Under the pieces are notes generated by a model. It saw only the letters and a program-made list of their open reading frames with translations. It did no database searches and was not told where the DNA came from. This document shows, in pieces, positions 45,132-54,620 of a stretch of 64,000 bases of DNA. A program made the translations under genes and the position numbers. This DNA is from Peribacillus acanthi. Lineage in GTDB: Bacteria; Bacillota; Bacilli; Bacillales; DSM-1321. The first letter of the stretch is position 1; each line of letters starts with the position of its first letter. The stretch is taken from the NCBI RefSeq assembly GCF_003073175.1, contig NZ_QBBX01000006.1, forward strand, positions 171,515 to 235,514. The letters run 5' to 3'.

Positions 45132-45320
45132 GTTTATGTGAATAAAACACTTATCTTCATAGTTGAACCTTCTTAGTGAGGATTCTCGGTCCTAACTTTT
45201 AACACTTTCCATTTTGACTGGAAATTAGTTCAAATAATATCCTTATTTAAGGTATAGCCGAAGTATTAGACTTGTGTTATCTTATCCTTTGGGAATGAAT
45301 AATTCTAGTGGAGGATTAAG

Positions 45321-46439
45321 ATGATTTTCTTGTTTCTTACAGTGATTCTTCTCTGTCTGATTTATATGGGAATGAAATTACCTAATTCCTCATTTGAGGC
45401 TGATGAAGTTAATTTAAACGAAATAAATGCTTTTTTAAGGCGTTATGGTGGCAACCACGTCTCCCACTTGACTTTTAACAATGATAAACACGTATTTTGG
45501 ACAGCTAGTAAACAAGCTATAATACCCTATCAAAAGGTTGGAAACAAACTTATTGTCTTAGGGGATCCAATTGGAAAAAAAGAACATATAACAGAAGCGA
45601 TTCAAGAATTCATTAATTATAGTACCAAATACCAGCTAAAGCCCGTATTTTATCAAGTCACACCAGAATTCTTGCCTGCCTACCAGGATTCAGGCTATCA
45701 TTTGTTTAAATTAGGGGAAGAAGCAAGAGTGCCTCTATCGGATTTTTCTCTTGCTGGAAAAAAAGGGGCTAAGCTTCGCACGAGGAAAAATAAGTTTGAA
45801 AGAAATGGGTTTGATTTCAAAGTTGTCCACCCTCCCTATTCAGATGAATTTATTGGACAAATCCAATTGATCTCTAATTCTTGGCTAGATGGCCGAAGAG
45901 AAAAAGGTTTTTCAGTAAGTTTTTTCTGTGAACAATATGTTTCCCGTTTTCCAATGGCTATATTAAGTAACCCAGAAGGTAAACCGATTGCCTTTGCCAC
46001 ACTTGCATGTGACGCACATTTGGAAAACAGGACGATGACCATTGATTTAATGCGATATTTGAAAGACAGTCCTCATGGAACGATGGATATGCTTTTCATT
46101 TCCATTTTTCATTGGTGTAAGGAAAATGGATACTCATGGGGTAGCATGGGCATGGCACCATTATCGAACCTCGGTACAGATACGAAATCAAGTTTGCTAG
46201 AAAAGATTGCCCAATTAACATTCCATCACGGAAATATTTTTTATAACTTTAAAGGTTTATTTGAATACAAAAACAAATTTTTTCCTCTTTGGGAACCAAG
46301 GTATTTAGCCTATCCAAAAGGATCACTAGCCATCATTCTTATTCAAATCATGTATCTAATTAATAGGAAGAATTTCCGAACTACTACAGTAAAAGAAACT
46401 ACATCTACTATTTATAGAAGGCTTAAGAGAGCTGGTTAA
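45321..46439 (+). CDS. MprF-like aminoacyl-transferase domain (DUF2156), single TM
   Basis: 372 residues: one N-terminal membrane anchor (IFLFLTVILLCLIYMGM), then the two GNAT-like folds of the MprF C-terminal domain (LGDPIGKKEHITEAIQEFI, KLRTRKNKFERNGFDFKVV, SWLDGRREKGFSVSFFCEQY, DLMRYLKDSPHGTMDMLFIS). Full MprF also has an N-terminal flippase of about 500 residues, which is missing here. It may transfer an amino acid from tRNA to a lipid or other acceptor. GGAGG precedes the ATG. Confidence 0.82.
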   Translation: MIFLFLTVILLCLIYMGMKLPNSSFEADEVNLNEINAFLRRYGGNHVSHLTFNNDKHVFWTASKQAIIPYQKVGNKLIVLGDPIGKKEHITEAIQEFINYSTKYQLKPVFYQVTPEFLPAYQDSGYHLFKLGEEARVPLSDFSLAGKKGAKLRTRKNKFERNGFDFKVVHPPYSDEFIGQIQLISNSWLDGRREKGFSVSFFCEQYVSRFPMAILSNPEGKPIAFATLACDAHLENRTMTIDLMRYLKDSPHGTMDMLFISIFHWCKENGYSWGSMGMAPLSNLGTDTKSSLLEKIAQLTFHHGNIFYNFKGLFEYKNKFFPLWEPRYLAYPKGSLAIILIQIMYLINRKNFRTTTVKETTSTIYRRLKRAG

Positions 46440-46470
46440 AAGCAAAGGTCTAATACAACAAGACTTTCGA

Positions 46471-46517
46471 AAAGAGGGTGTCCCAAAAGGTATAAACTTT
46501 TGGGACACCCTCTTTTA
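46471..46517. terminator. Very strong bidirectional terminator
   Basis: Perfect 19-bp stem (46471-46489 with 46497-46515, core GAGGGTGTCCC) and a 7-nt loop, between convergent genes. Confidence 0.92.
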
Positions 46518-46522
46518 TTGAT

Positions 46523-46723
46523 TCAATTTTGATTCATTAAAACTCGTGAGGTTACTCTTTTGTAGATTTGTTTTTTTTTTTGATAAACGTTAAGTAGCCA
46601 ATCAAGTTCTTGACTGATTTGAAGAGTCTTTGGGTGAATCATTCCATTTTCAGATATAGATTTGTACATTTCTTCTCTCTTCTTTTCAATTTCTACACTC
46701 AATGAATCATCTTTCACCTTCAT
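46523..46723 (-). CDS. Spo0E-family aspartyl-phosphate phosphatase
   Basis: 66 residues from MKVKDDSLSVEIEKKR, with GGTGAT before this ATG; the open frame extends upstream without a better start. The family signature is IEKKREEMYKSISENG (helix 1) and ISQELDWLLNVYQKK (helix 2 with the SQELD core). Spo0E-type proteins remove the phosphate from Spo0A and delay sporulation. Monocistronic. Confidence 0.85.
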   Translation of the reverse strand: MKVKDDSLSVEIEKKREEMYKSISENGMIHPKTLQISQELDWLLNVYQKKKQIYKRVTSRVLMNQN

Positions 46724-46949
46724 ATTTATATCACCATTGCTTTTCTTATTATTCAAACAGGATAAAGGAAGCGGCTTTGAAGAATAATATCCTTTACCAA
46801 ATACTCCTATTTCAAATAAACTCACCATTCATTCATAGTGGTTATGGACTTTTTAATTTTATGGCGTTTTACTATTTTTGTAAATTTTATATTTTTGAAC
46901 ATGCATTAAGTTTTACTTAATAGAACTCTTGAATGTATTGAGGTAAAAA

Positions 46950-47849
46950 ATGAACATTGAACAGATGAAATACATGGTAGAAGTAGCAAAAGAGAGGTCC
47001 ATTACCAAAGCAGCAGCTAAATTGCATATCTCCCCTTCTGCAGTTAGCCAGGCTATTGCTCAATTAGAATCCGAAATGGGATTGGTCATATTCAATCGTT
47101 CTAAGAAAGGGATGCATCCGACAAATGAAGGAAATATGATCATTTCTAAATCGTATGAGATCTTACATAAAATACAAGAATTACAAGAGGAAATTGACCA
47201 GAATAAAAAAGGAAAAGATAAAGTACTGAGAGTAGCATGTGCCCCTGCCATGACCTATATTGTTTATGATGCATTCCTTTCATTCACAAAGACCTTCAGC
47301 GATGTAAAGGTCATGATAGAAGAACTTGATCAAGATAAAATTCTTGAAGCCATGAAAATTGGTAGCATCGATCTTGCTATTTCTCCTTTTTCTAAGAGCG
47401 AATTGGAGGAGGCAACCTATGAGTATGGCATTGGCTTCGAATTGATTTATAAGGGCTTTATTTGTGTATGCGTGAACAGCCAGTCCAAACTAGCTAGCTT
47501 ACAAAGCATCTCTCCTGAAGATTTAAAGAATGAAAAAGTAGTGATTTACAACTCCAATCGTGGAAAAATGTTTAACGAAAGACATTTGCCGAACAAAGAT
47601 ATCTTTGTTAGTTCCAACAATATTGAAGTTCTTCGGACAGCCATTTTACATAGTCATGCCTTTACTCTCATTTTTAATTTTACTTTTAAAAATAATCCTG
47701 ATGTCAAAAATGGGAGTTTAACAATCATTCCATATAAAAATCCTGATATCACCTACCAGGATTTTTGGATGTTATATTCATTAACTAAAGGATTATCAAC
47801 CCTTGCAAAGGAATTTCAAAAAAGAGTCATACAGTTGTTAGAAGAATAG
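46950..47849 (+). CDS. LysR family transcriptional regulator
   Basis: 299 residues. Helix-turn-helix at 1-60 (ERSITKAAAKLHISPSAVSQ, LEQ-type QLESEMGLVIFNRSKKGMHP) and a periplasmic-binding-like effector domain from about 90 (LRVACAPAMTYIVYDAF). ATTGAGGTAAAAA precedes the ATG. Effector and target unknown; no divergent partner gene. Confidence 0.9.
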   Translation: MNIEQMKYMVEVAKERSITKAAAKLHISPSAVSQAIAQLESEMGLVIFNRSKKGMHPTNEGNMIISKSYEILHKIQELQEEIDQNKKGKDKVLRVACAPAMTYIVYDAFLSFTKTFSDVKVMIEELDQDKILEAMKIGSIDLAISPFSKSELEEATYEYGIGFELIYKGFICVCVNSQSKLASLQSISPEDLKNEKVVIYNSNRGKMFNERHLPNKDIFVSSNNIEVLRTAILHSHAFTLIFNFTFKNNPDVKNGSLTIIPYKNPDITYQDFWMLYSLTKGLSTLAKEFQKRVIQLLEE

Positions 47850-47875
47850 AATTAGTTAATTTATAATGCCTTTTA

Positions 47876-48274
47876 CTAGAACACTCCATTCTCGTTAGGG
47901 GAGTCTTCTGGTATTGGCTGTCCAACATCCCATAATTCAACGATTTGATGATCTTGGAAGCGGAAGATATGGACAACTGCCCCTCCTAGGTCTTCAGGAT
48001 TTTGTCTCACATGGGAGTGCACTGCAACCGTATCACCTTCTTCAATAGCACGTTTAACCTCAAGTATCTTATGAGGGTTTTGGGCTGCACTTTCTTCCAT
48101 CGCAACCATAAGTGATTCTGCATCACCACGAAAATAAGCGTTGTGGTGACGGAAGTCAGGGCTTATGAAACTTTTATATGCCTCGCGCACCTTCCCCGAT
48201 GCAACGAGCTGTAGAAATGATACTGCTTTCTCTTTCTTAGAGAGAGTTACTTTTACCTGCTGTCCATTATGCAT
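47876..48274 (-). CDS. SnoaL-like / NTF2-fold protein
   Basis: 132 residues from MHNGQQVKVTLS (GAAGGG 9 nt upstream). Pattern: KAVSFLQLVASGKVREAYKSF, then HHNAYFRGDAESLMVAMEES, HSHVRQNPEDLGGAVVHIFR and QIVELWDVGQPIPE. This is the SnoaL/ester-cyclase-like fold that holds many small enzymes and binding proteins. It lies 29 bp after a GNAT gene, so the two may be cotranscribed. Function unknown. Confidence 0.72.
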   Translation of the reverse strand: MHNGQQVKVTLSKKEKAVSFLQLVASGKVREAYKSFISPDFRHHNAYFRGDAESLMVAMEESAAQNPHKILEVKRAIEEGDTVAVHSHVRQNPEDLGGAVVHIFRFQDHQIVELWDVGQPIPEDSPNENGVF

Positions 48275-48303
48275 CTCCATCATCCCTTCAAGTAAAATAC
48301 TAT

Positions 48304-48822
48304 CTACAATTCTATCCAATACCTTTTGACAATATTTCCATCTTCTTCAATATAGTCATTATCTGGAATGCCACCGTTATCTAAGATGGTTTTTTCTGAA
48401 CCAATATTTCCTTTGTCACAAACAACAAGAGCTTTTTGAATTCCTAATTCCTTTGCTTTTTCTAAAGATAGCGCCAGTAATTTTGTGGCAAAGCCATTTC
48501 TTCTTTCAGAAGGACGGATTCCGTAGCCAATATGCCCACCGCTGTTAAATAATCCTTCAGTTAATTGATGTCGGATATTAACTGCACCAATTACCTTCTT
48601 CTCTTCATTTATTAACCAATACGTGGAGTCTGGTACCCAATGATCTGGGAGGTTTTTCCCTTCTTCAGCATCTAGTAAAGATTGGATCATTTCTTGGAAA
48701 TCTGAAGGGTCCTTACTTATTACCCAAGGGACCATTACCTCGCCACAATCTTTCCATTCCTGATAAAAAGATAGATATTCAGACTCTAAATCAACTGTTG
48801 GTTTTGATAAATATACATTCAT
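48304..48822 (-). CDS. GNAT-family N-acetyltransferase
   Basis: 172 residues from MNVYLSKPTV, AAGGTG upstream. The acetyl-CoA loop is GYGIRPSERRNGFATKLLAL (about 105-124), followed by VVCDKGNIGSEKTILDNGG. Such domains acetylate amines of antibiotics, polyamines or proteins. It heads a pair with the SnoaL-like gene. Substrate unknown. Confidence 0.82.
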   Translation of the reverse strand: MNVYLSKPTVDLESEYLSFYQEWKDCGEVMVPWVISKDPSDFQEMIQSLLDAEEGKNLPDHWVPDSTYWLINEEKKVIGAVNIRHQLTEGLFNSGGHIGYGIRPSERRNGFATKLLALSLEKAKELGIQKALVVCDKGNIGSEKTILDNGGIPDNDYIEEDGNIVKRYWIEL

Positions 48823-48953
48823 TAATGGATTCACCTTCTATCATACTTTTAAAGTATTATTCTATTTTTGAACAAAAATCTCCTTACAGAATAAAGCTAA
48901 TAAAGCTGATAAACTTTTGATTAGTTGTAGAATGATAAAAAATATTTCAAACC

Positions 48954-49793
48954 CTACTTCAACCAATGCTTAGGAATTGTTAAATTGGGTGGCAACTTTG
49001 TTTGTATATCTCCATTAGTTGAATTAACCTGGGCTTGAGTAAGAAAAATACTTCCAGCTAAATTGGCGCCACTCAAATCAGCATCTCTCAAATCTGCACC
49101 AAGTAGGTCTGTCTCTCTTAAATCAGCATTCCTCAAGTCCGAAGCAATGAGTAATGAACCTCTTAAATTCTCACCTCTAAGGTTGGCTCCTATTAATTTA
49201 GCACCTATTAGGTCACTTCCCTTTGGAACTTTACTTTGTTTTTTATCCTTCTTTACTTTGCCACGGACTAGTTCACTAGTTTTCGAAAGTAATTCGCTAA
49301 CCTTGGCTCTATGTAGAGGAACACTAAGCTTAAGTATTTCCTTTGGATTTTCGAAGGTTAGGTTTTCAGTTTCTTCCAGTGCCCTTTTCAATTCTTTATG
49401 AATCGGCTGAGCCTCATTCAGGCTTAGTGCTTCCGTTAAATAACGAAGCATTTCATGGAGCTGCTGCATAATTGGAAAAACATTAAACATTTCCTTTGCG
49501 ATTTCTGGATGCTCACGCCAATCCAATCCTTGGTAAGTGATTTGTGAGACCTTTTGTCCAGCCCCATAGCATTCGTAAACGGTACAACCTTTAAAACCTT
49601 TACTTCTTAAATCCTTGTGGATACTACAGCGATAATCCGATAGCAGGTTCCTACAAGGTGCCCCTCCATCCTTGTCAAATGCAAAATCAGCTGACTTAGC
49701 ATATGGTAGGGCTACACAACATAAACCAAAACAATTTTCACAATCCACAGAAATGTTATGGAAAGGATCACGATATTTCAATTGTTGAGTCAA
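48954..49793 (-). CDS. Pentapeptide-repeat protein with N-terminal Cys cluster
   Basis: 279 residues. The N-terminus carries CENCFGLCC (residues 18-26) and further Cys at CRNLL, CSIHK, CTVYECYG, a zinc or iron-sulfur-like cluster of the YkgJ kind. From about 195 there are pentapeptide repeats A(D/N)LxX: GAKLIGANLRGENLRGSLLI, ADLRETDLLGADLRDADLSG, ANLAGSIF, forming a right-handed beta-helix. A few pentapeptide proteins protect gyrase, but this short one with a Cys domain has no assigned role. Monocistronic. Confidence 0.85.
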   Translation of the reverse strand: MTQQLKYRDPFHNISVDCENCFGLCCVALPYAKSADFAFDKDGGAPCRNLLSDYRCSIHKDLRSKGFKGCTVYECYGAGQKVSQITYQGLDWREHPEIAKEMFNVFPIMQQLHEMLRYLTEALSLNEAQPIHKELKRALEETENLTFENPKEILKLSVPLHRAKVSELLSKTSELVRGKVKKDKKQSKVPKGSDLIGAKLIGANLRGENLRGSLLIASDLRNADLRETDLLGADLRDADLSGANLAGSIFLTQAQVNSTNGDIQTKLPPNLTIPKHWLK

Positions 49794-49845
49794 TTCTTAC
49801 ACTTCCTTTAGATGCCTTAAATCTATTAATTACAAAGAGTTGATG

Positions 49846-51114
49846 CTATACATTCATTGATTCCTTACTTACTACAGTTGCTTCTTTCTTGATGACAATC
49901 ACAAATAAGCTTGCTATTAAACATGTAATGCCAGCTAGGAAAAATGCCCAAGTATATGAATTAAATATCTTAAATATTACTCCTCCCCCAAAGGCGGCGA
50001 CCGCAGCACCTGCTTGATGGGAGGCAAAAATCCAGCCATAGACAATTCCACTATTTTTCACACCAAAGACTTGTCTTGATATCCCAATGGTTGGTGGGAC
50101 TGTAGCAATCCAATCTAATCCATAGAATACAGCAAAAATTACTAGTAAAATAAAAGATCCTTCACCTAATGCATAAGGAAGCAACATTAGAGCTGCGCCT
50201 CTTAAACCATAGTACCAAAATAATAACCATCGATTATCAAATCGATCGGATAACCAACCGGAAAGGGTTGTTCCTACCAAATCAAAGATACCCATAAACG
50301 ACAACAGAGATGCGGCAGTAACGATAGGAATTCCAAAACTTATGCAATAAGAAACAAAATGAGTTCCAATTAGTCCAGATGTTGAAAGTCCGCAAATAAA
50401 AAAGCTACCAGCTAATAGCCAGAATTCCTTTACTTTTACAGCTTCGACTAATACCGTAAAGGCAATAACTATAGGGTTCTTCTTCTCATCCTCTTTACTT
50501 TCTGTCATTTCCTCTTCCATTCCATAAGGAAGTACACCGACGTCTTTAGGTTGATTTTTCATAAAAAATAAAATGATGAACAGCATAATAGCACTTAATA
50601 ACATGATTAACCCAATTGCCCAGCGCCATGAGTAATCATCTATAATTATCGCTAAAACAGGAAGCAGGATTAACTGGCCAGTGGCAGTACTCGCTGTAAG
50701 TATTCCTACGGCGAGCCCTCTCTTTTTGTGAAACCAGCGATTCGCCACATATGGACTTAATACCGTTAAAAATAGTCCTGAACCTAATCCGATGATAATC
50801 CCCCAAATGATGGTTAATTGCCATGAACTTTGCATCACAAAAGTAAGTAACGTTCCTGTCAACAAAGTAGCCATGGATATCACCATTATCTTCTTTAAAC
50901 CAAACACTTCGATTAATGCAGCCATAAACGGTCCTGATATACCATACAAAAACAAACCAACAGCAAAAGCTAATGAAATAACTGAACGATCCCAACCAAA
51001 TTCACTCTCAAAAGGCTCTATAAAAATACCAGATGATGACCTGACAATTCCTGCTACAATAATGGAAAAGAATGCTACGAATAATATTACCCAGCTATAA
51101 TGTATACGTTTCAA
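49846..51114 (-). CDS. MFS transporter, OFA/monocarboxylate-like
   Basis: 422 residues with TTG as start (GGGGGTG upstream). Twelve membrane segments, with GIFIEPFESEFGWDRSVIS near the start and GIVYGWIFASHQAGAAVAAF in the second half, the pattern of the oxalate:formate/monocarboxylate MFS group. A hydrophilic loop at about 200-225 (EEEMTESKEDEKK) separates the halves. Substrate unknown. Confidence 0.8.
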   Translation of the reverse strand: MKRIHYSWVILFVAFFSIIVAGIVRSSSGIFIEPFESEFGWDRSVISLAFAVGLFLYGISGPFMAALIEVFGLKKIMVISMATLLTGTLLTFVMQSSWQLTIIWGIIIGLGSGLFLTVLSPYVANRWFHKKRGLAVGILTASTATGQLILLPVLAIIIDDYSWRWAIGLIMLLSAIMLFIILFFMKNQPKDVGVLPYGMEEEMTESKEDEKKNPIVIAFTVLVEAVKVKEFWLLAGSFFICGLSTSGLIGTHFVSYCISFGIPIVTAASLLSFMGIFDLVGTTLSGWLSDRFDNRWLLFWYYGLRGAALMLLPYALGEGSFILLVIFAVFYGLDWIATVPPTIGISRQVFGVKNSGIVYGWIFASHQAGAAVAAFGGGVIFKIFNSYTWAFFLAGITCLIASLFVIVIKKEATVVSKESMNV

Positions 51115-51305
51115 TCAGTTCACCCCCAATGGTATACCCATTATAATTGGAAGAAGTAAGATAGAAGAATTTATACCAAGGACTAAGCCACCTAAAAAAG
51201 CAAAGATTTCATGGTTAACTCACTCCACTCTATGCAAACCAACTATCATTAATCCCGCTAATGATTCTGTTAAAAAGTACAGAACCTTTCTACAACGTAC
51301 TCTTG

Positions 51306-52190
51306 TTACTTAAAGACTTTGTCAGCATCCTTTGGCAGTGTTCTGACTTTATTCAAGAATTCCGTCATATTCGTCGCATCTTCTATCGGATAGGAAAATG
51401 AAAGCTCTTCAGCTGTTTCGATTGCGAGAACTTGGAACAGTTGGCACGCAATAAAAATAGAATCCCAAAAGTTTTCGTAGTCCGAATTAGAATATGTACC
51501 GGCATACAAGCTCCAATAGGGTTCAGGTAGATATTTTTGAAAATTCTTCCCCATTTTACCAGTTGAAATCTGAAAATCGTAGCGAATCCCAACCCACCAA
51601 GATACTATCTCATCCAAATGTCCTCTTATTACCTGTTCAAACATTTGCTTGGCATATGGCAATTCATCACGCCATATACCTTTTCCCACATTCTGCAAGC
51701 ACCACCAGAAATCATTGCAACAGCTCATAAACTGGGCTTCAGATGGTTTTTTTATCCAATAACTCTCATCCGAAGGGAATGAAATAGCTGGAAGTATATG
51801 GTCCTTATCAAGTAATGGAACAGTCAATGAATCCTTTAAGTATCCTTCTAGCATTACTTCTTTTGTTTCAAGGCTAAGATCGATACGATTTCCATCATTA
51901 AAAAGCATCAAATAAGCATAGGATCTGTCAAAGTTCATCTTCATCCCAACAAGACTGTCATTTTTTTCAGGTTCCTGAATCATAAGTAAATCACCAAAAA
52001 CTTTAATCCACTTATCGTCATTAATAAATGAGGCTGTTTCTGTCACCACATATACAATATCGTAGTCTTGAAAAATATCCTTTTGGGCATTCGAATTCGT
52101 TCTAGAGCCATTCATATAAACGGCTCGTATCCGCTCATCCCTTTGGGCAAACCCGACTATTAGATCATACATTTCTTTCTCTGTCCGCAT
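51306..52190 (-). CDS. aadK: Aminoglycoside 6-adenylyltransferase, AadK/AadE-like
   Basis: 294 residues from MRTEKEMYDLIVG, GGAGG 7 nt upstream. Nucleotidyltransferase site: AVYMNGSRTNSN then DYDIVYVV, with LMLFNDGNRIDLSL downstream. The C-terminal WWCLQNVGKGIWRDELPYAK matches streptomycin 6-adenylyltransferases of Bacillus, which inactivate streptomycin with ATP. A chromosomal copy is usual in the group. Monocistronic. Confidence 0.9.
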   Translation of the reverse strand: MRTEKEMYDLIVGFAQRDERIRAVYMNGSRTNSNAQKDIFQDYDIVYVVTETASFINDDKWIKVFGDLLMIQEPEKNDSLVGMKMNFDRSYAYLMLFNDGNRIDLSLETKEVMLEGYLKDSLTVPLLDKDHILPAISFPSDESYWIKKPSEAQFMSCCNDFWWCLQNVGKGIWRDELPYAKQMFEQVIRGHLDEIVSWWVGIRYDFQISTGKMGKNFQKYLPEPYWSLYAGTYSNSDYENFWDSIFIACQLFQVLAIETAEELSFSYPIEDATNMTEFLNKVRTLPKDADKVFK

Positions 52191-52270
52191 CCATGTACCT
52201 CCATATACATCCAGGGCTACGTTATTTAAATTACCAACCACTTTAAAAAATAGTAGAAAGGATTAAATAG

Positions 52271-52400
52271 TGCAAAAGTTTGTCAAATAATCGGTATATT
52301 GAAATTTCCGATTATATTTTGGCTGATTTGAATGTATTTTGGTCGTTTCGATTATATTTTTCCTAGTTCGATTTTATTTCTATCCGTTTCTCTAAATCAC
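52271..52400. repeat. Degenerate TTTCGATTnTATTTT repeats, locus 1
   Basis: About five AT-rich units of 20-22 bp with the core TTTCGATTATATTTT, after a leading TTTGTCAAATAATCGG. A closely similar stretch starts TTTGTCGAATAATCG at 58139, so this is a dispersed element of roughly 110 bp. It lies upstream of the adenylyltransferase gene; the rest of 52191-52590 shows nothing else. Confidence 0.65.
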
Positions 52401-52590
52401 CTAATACTTTACCAATATCAGGTTATATTTCAGGCTTCAAATGATAAAAATAATAGATTAACTTGAGTAGAACCTTTAAAATTTCTTATTTTGATACATT
52501 TTTGAACAAAAAACTCCAACACCATTATCATTAGTAGAACTAACAAAAAAATAATTGAGCTCTACTGAGCCTAGCACTTATAACAATTAT

Positions 52591-53451
52591 TCATGTTTGA
52601 CTGATTTTAGGGAATCGGGCCAAAGCTGGAAAAGTTTTATTGTCGGACCTAATCATCCAATTGCTTGAATCATCCTTAGAAGTCGAAAGGTTCTGTATTG
52701 GCGTATCTGGTGTAAAATAACAAATCACCTTCTTTACCTGCTTTGGGGTAATCTCATGGATCAACTCTTCTAAATTTATTTTATTTGGAGAAAGAATATC
52801 ATAGAGATGCAGTTCCTCTCCTTCGATTTGGAAGATGGTATACAGATCCGGGCGAGGCTGATGGATGAGCTCATTAAAACCGGCAGTATAGTAGAACATG
52901 AGAACATGTTCATCCCCAATCGCAGAAAGAACGTTAGAGAGTGGTTGTGATTGTTTTTTCATGTCCAGTAAAACTTCAGGCTCAACTTTTATCGGAACCA
53001 ATGCTTTATCTAATAAAGGTTCATCACATATTTCAATCATAAACTTATTTTCTTCATTTCTTATAAAGCCACATTTTTCATAGAGTGGTACCGCTTCCTC
53101 ATTCGCTGCTAGAAAATAAAAATCATAGATTTGATCATAATCCTCAAACACTTTTTCCATTAGCTTATAAGCTAACCCTTTTCGTCTGTGTTCAGGGGCC
53201 GTCATGACAGTACCAATCTGGATAGCTTTCTGCCTCTCTCCATTCATGATGAGCTCCATCGTATTAAGTGAGACATTTGCTATTACCTTTTCATCCTGAA
53301 TGAAACTGTAGCAAATATAATTCTCATTCCAAAATCCTGCTTGGTACCATTTTTCAAAATCAATCCCAAACGTTTCCTTGGCAAGTTCGTTGAAAGATAG
53401 TCGATATTTTTCGTGATGCTTATATTCTTTAATAAACTGGTATGTAGTCAT
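52591..53451 (-). CDS. Two-domain GNAT acetyltransferase, Eis-like
   Basis: 286 residues. The GNAT part spans about 60-140 with QIGTVMTAPEHRRKGLAYKL as acetyl-CoA loop and FYFLAANEEAVPLYEKCGF; the C-terminal half resembles the sterol-carrier-like domain that follows GNAT in the Eis/YitI type (LVPIKVEPEVLLDMKKQ onward). GAGGTAAC precedes the ATG. Substrate unknown. It starts 12 bp after the SMI1/KNR4 gene, so cotranscription is likely. Confidence 0.78.
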   Translation of the reverse strand: MTTYQFIKEYKHHEKYRLSFNELAKETFGIDFEKWYQAGFWNENYICYSFIQDEKVIANVSLNTMELIMNGERQKAIQIGTVMTAPEHRRKGLAYKLMEKVFEDYDQIYDFYFLAANEEAVPLYEKCGFIRNEENKFMIEICDEPLLDKALVPIKVEPEVLLDMKKQSQPLSNVLSAIGDEHVLMFYYTAGFNELIHQPRPDLYTIFQIEGEELHLYDILSPNKINLEELIHEITPKQVKKVICYFTPDTPIQNLSTSKDDSSNWMIRSDNKTFPALARFPKISQT

Positions 53452-53463
53452 GTTACCTCCGTT

Positions 53464-54282
53464 TTATTTAGACAGTCTTCTTTTATAATTATCCAAGCTA
53501 AATAAAGCCATATCCCTAACATCTCTATTCTTTTTATCTTTTAATTCATTCAAAATCTCTAAAAGATAATCGTCTTCCAAAATCCCTTTATTGTCTCCAT
53601 CGGCACAGCAACTTAGAAAGAGTAGCAAATAAAACTGAACTTTCGCATGAGGGTGATCCCGCATTTTTTCCACTATGTATCTTATTAACTCGTTATTTGT
53701 TGAGAGAATTTCCGTAAATAATCTGTCTATTTCTTTAGGCTTTCCATTTGATGTTACATTGTCGATTTTAGTGTAATAATCCTTAATTTGTTGTCCTGAC
53801 AATGACGAATCATAATCGATGTCCTTTTCTTCAATTTCTTCCACCAAACCATTCACAAACCCTTCAAAATCCTTTGCTAATTCTATTTCCTGCAATTGAT
53901 CAACATCTAAAAAAATGACTGATGGATTCTTTTTTCGTCGATAATCTAGACAAATAAACATCGGAGGTTCAGCTGAAATTATTATTAATTTCTTACTTCG
54001 AATTCCCCACTCTTTCCTTAAATAATCGTTCTCTATTAAACCAGTATCATCTCCAATCCCAAATAAAAAATCTACATAAACTGAATTGTTTGCCCAACTA
54101 TTTAGAGTATTGGTAGGGAAGTATTTCTTTTTCAAAGTAAATCCATTCCTCATGCTCAACAAGTTCACATAGGATGCCGGTAAAACGAGATTTAATTCTT
54201 TTTGAAATTTAATTAATTTCTCTACATTTAATGTTCCACAATCATATTCATCGATTTCTTCTTCCCATAAATCTGCCTTCAA
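53464..54282 (-). CDS. SMI1/KNR4 (SUKH) family protein
   Basis: 272 residues. Residues about 20-140 show the SUKH pattern: IKFQKELNLVLPASYVNLLS, RNGFTLKKKYFP, DFLFGIGDD and ISAEPPMFICLDYR. The rest is helical (QIKDYYTKIDNVTSNG, KVQFYLLLFLSCCADG). SUKH proteins are often immunity proteins of toxin systems, but no toxin is visible here; it may be an orphan immunity gene. It precedes the GNAT gene by 12 bp. Confidence 0.72.
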   Translation of the reverse strand: MKADLWEEEIDEYDCGTLNVEKLIKFQKELNLVLPASYVNLLSMRNGFTLKKKYFPTNTLNSWANNSVYVDFLFGIGDDTGLIENDYLRKEWGIRSKKLIIISAEPPMFICLDYRRKKNPSVIFLDVDQLQEIELAKDFEGFVNGLVEEIEEKDIDYDSSLSGQQIKDYYTKIDNVTSNGKPKEIDRLFTEILSTNNELIRYIVEKMRDHPHAKVQFYLLLFLSCCADGDNKGILEDDYLLEILNELKDKKNRDVRDMALFSLDNYKRRLSK

Positions 54283-54620
54283 ACCTATTCCCCCTTTTAG
54301 TGTAATTTTTTACCGCTACTACTTTAGGTTTTGAAAACTTGGCTAGCACCCAAGCCTAAGCATAGTCGATTGCCTATTTATACACATAGTTTATTCCTAA
54401 AATCAGCCACTACGTCGACTTACTTCAATGCTGCCAATCTATACATTCTGGTGATAGTACATAAAAATAGCTGCCATCATGACAGCTTTAAATCTGCATT
54501 GTTACTTATTAAGAATCATATTTACTACAACTTCCAATTTCTTTTCTATAGATTCTACTTTCTTTTTATATACTCCTTCTTCAACTATATTTCACTGACT
54601 TTAGAAAAAGTTCACCCAAT
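54283..54620. other. Non-coding interval before the metG remnant
   Basis: The interval holds a short terminator-like stem on the minus strand (AGCTGTC/GGCAGCT near 54466-54488 followed by ATTTTT). A 97-codon plus-strand frame here has no ribosome site. I see no protein fragment or repeat of the other families. Confidence 0.4.

Noticed and set aside
52271..52400. Attachment site or transposon end
   Set aside because: There is no integrase or transposase and no target duplication; the copies look like short dispersed repeats.
53464..54282. Polymorphic-toxin immunity locus
   Set aside because: A SUKH-type protein is present, but no toxin, secretion-associated or nuclease domain lies in the neighbourhood.
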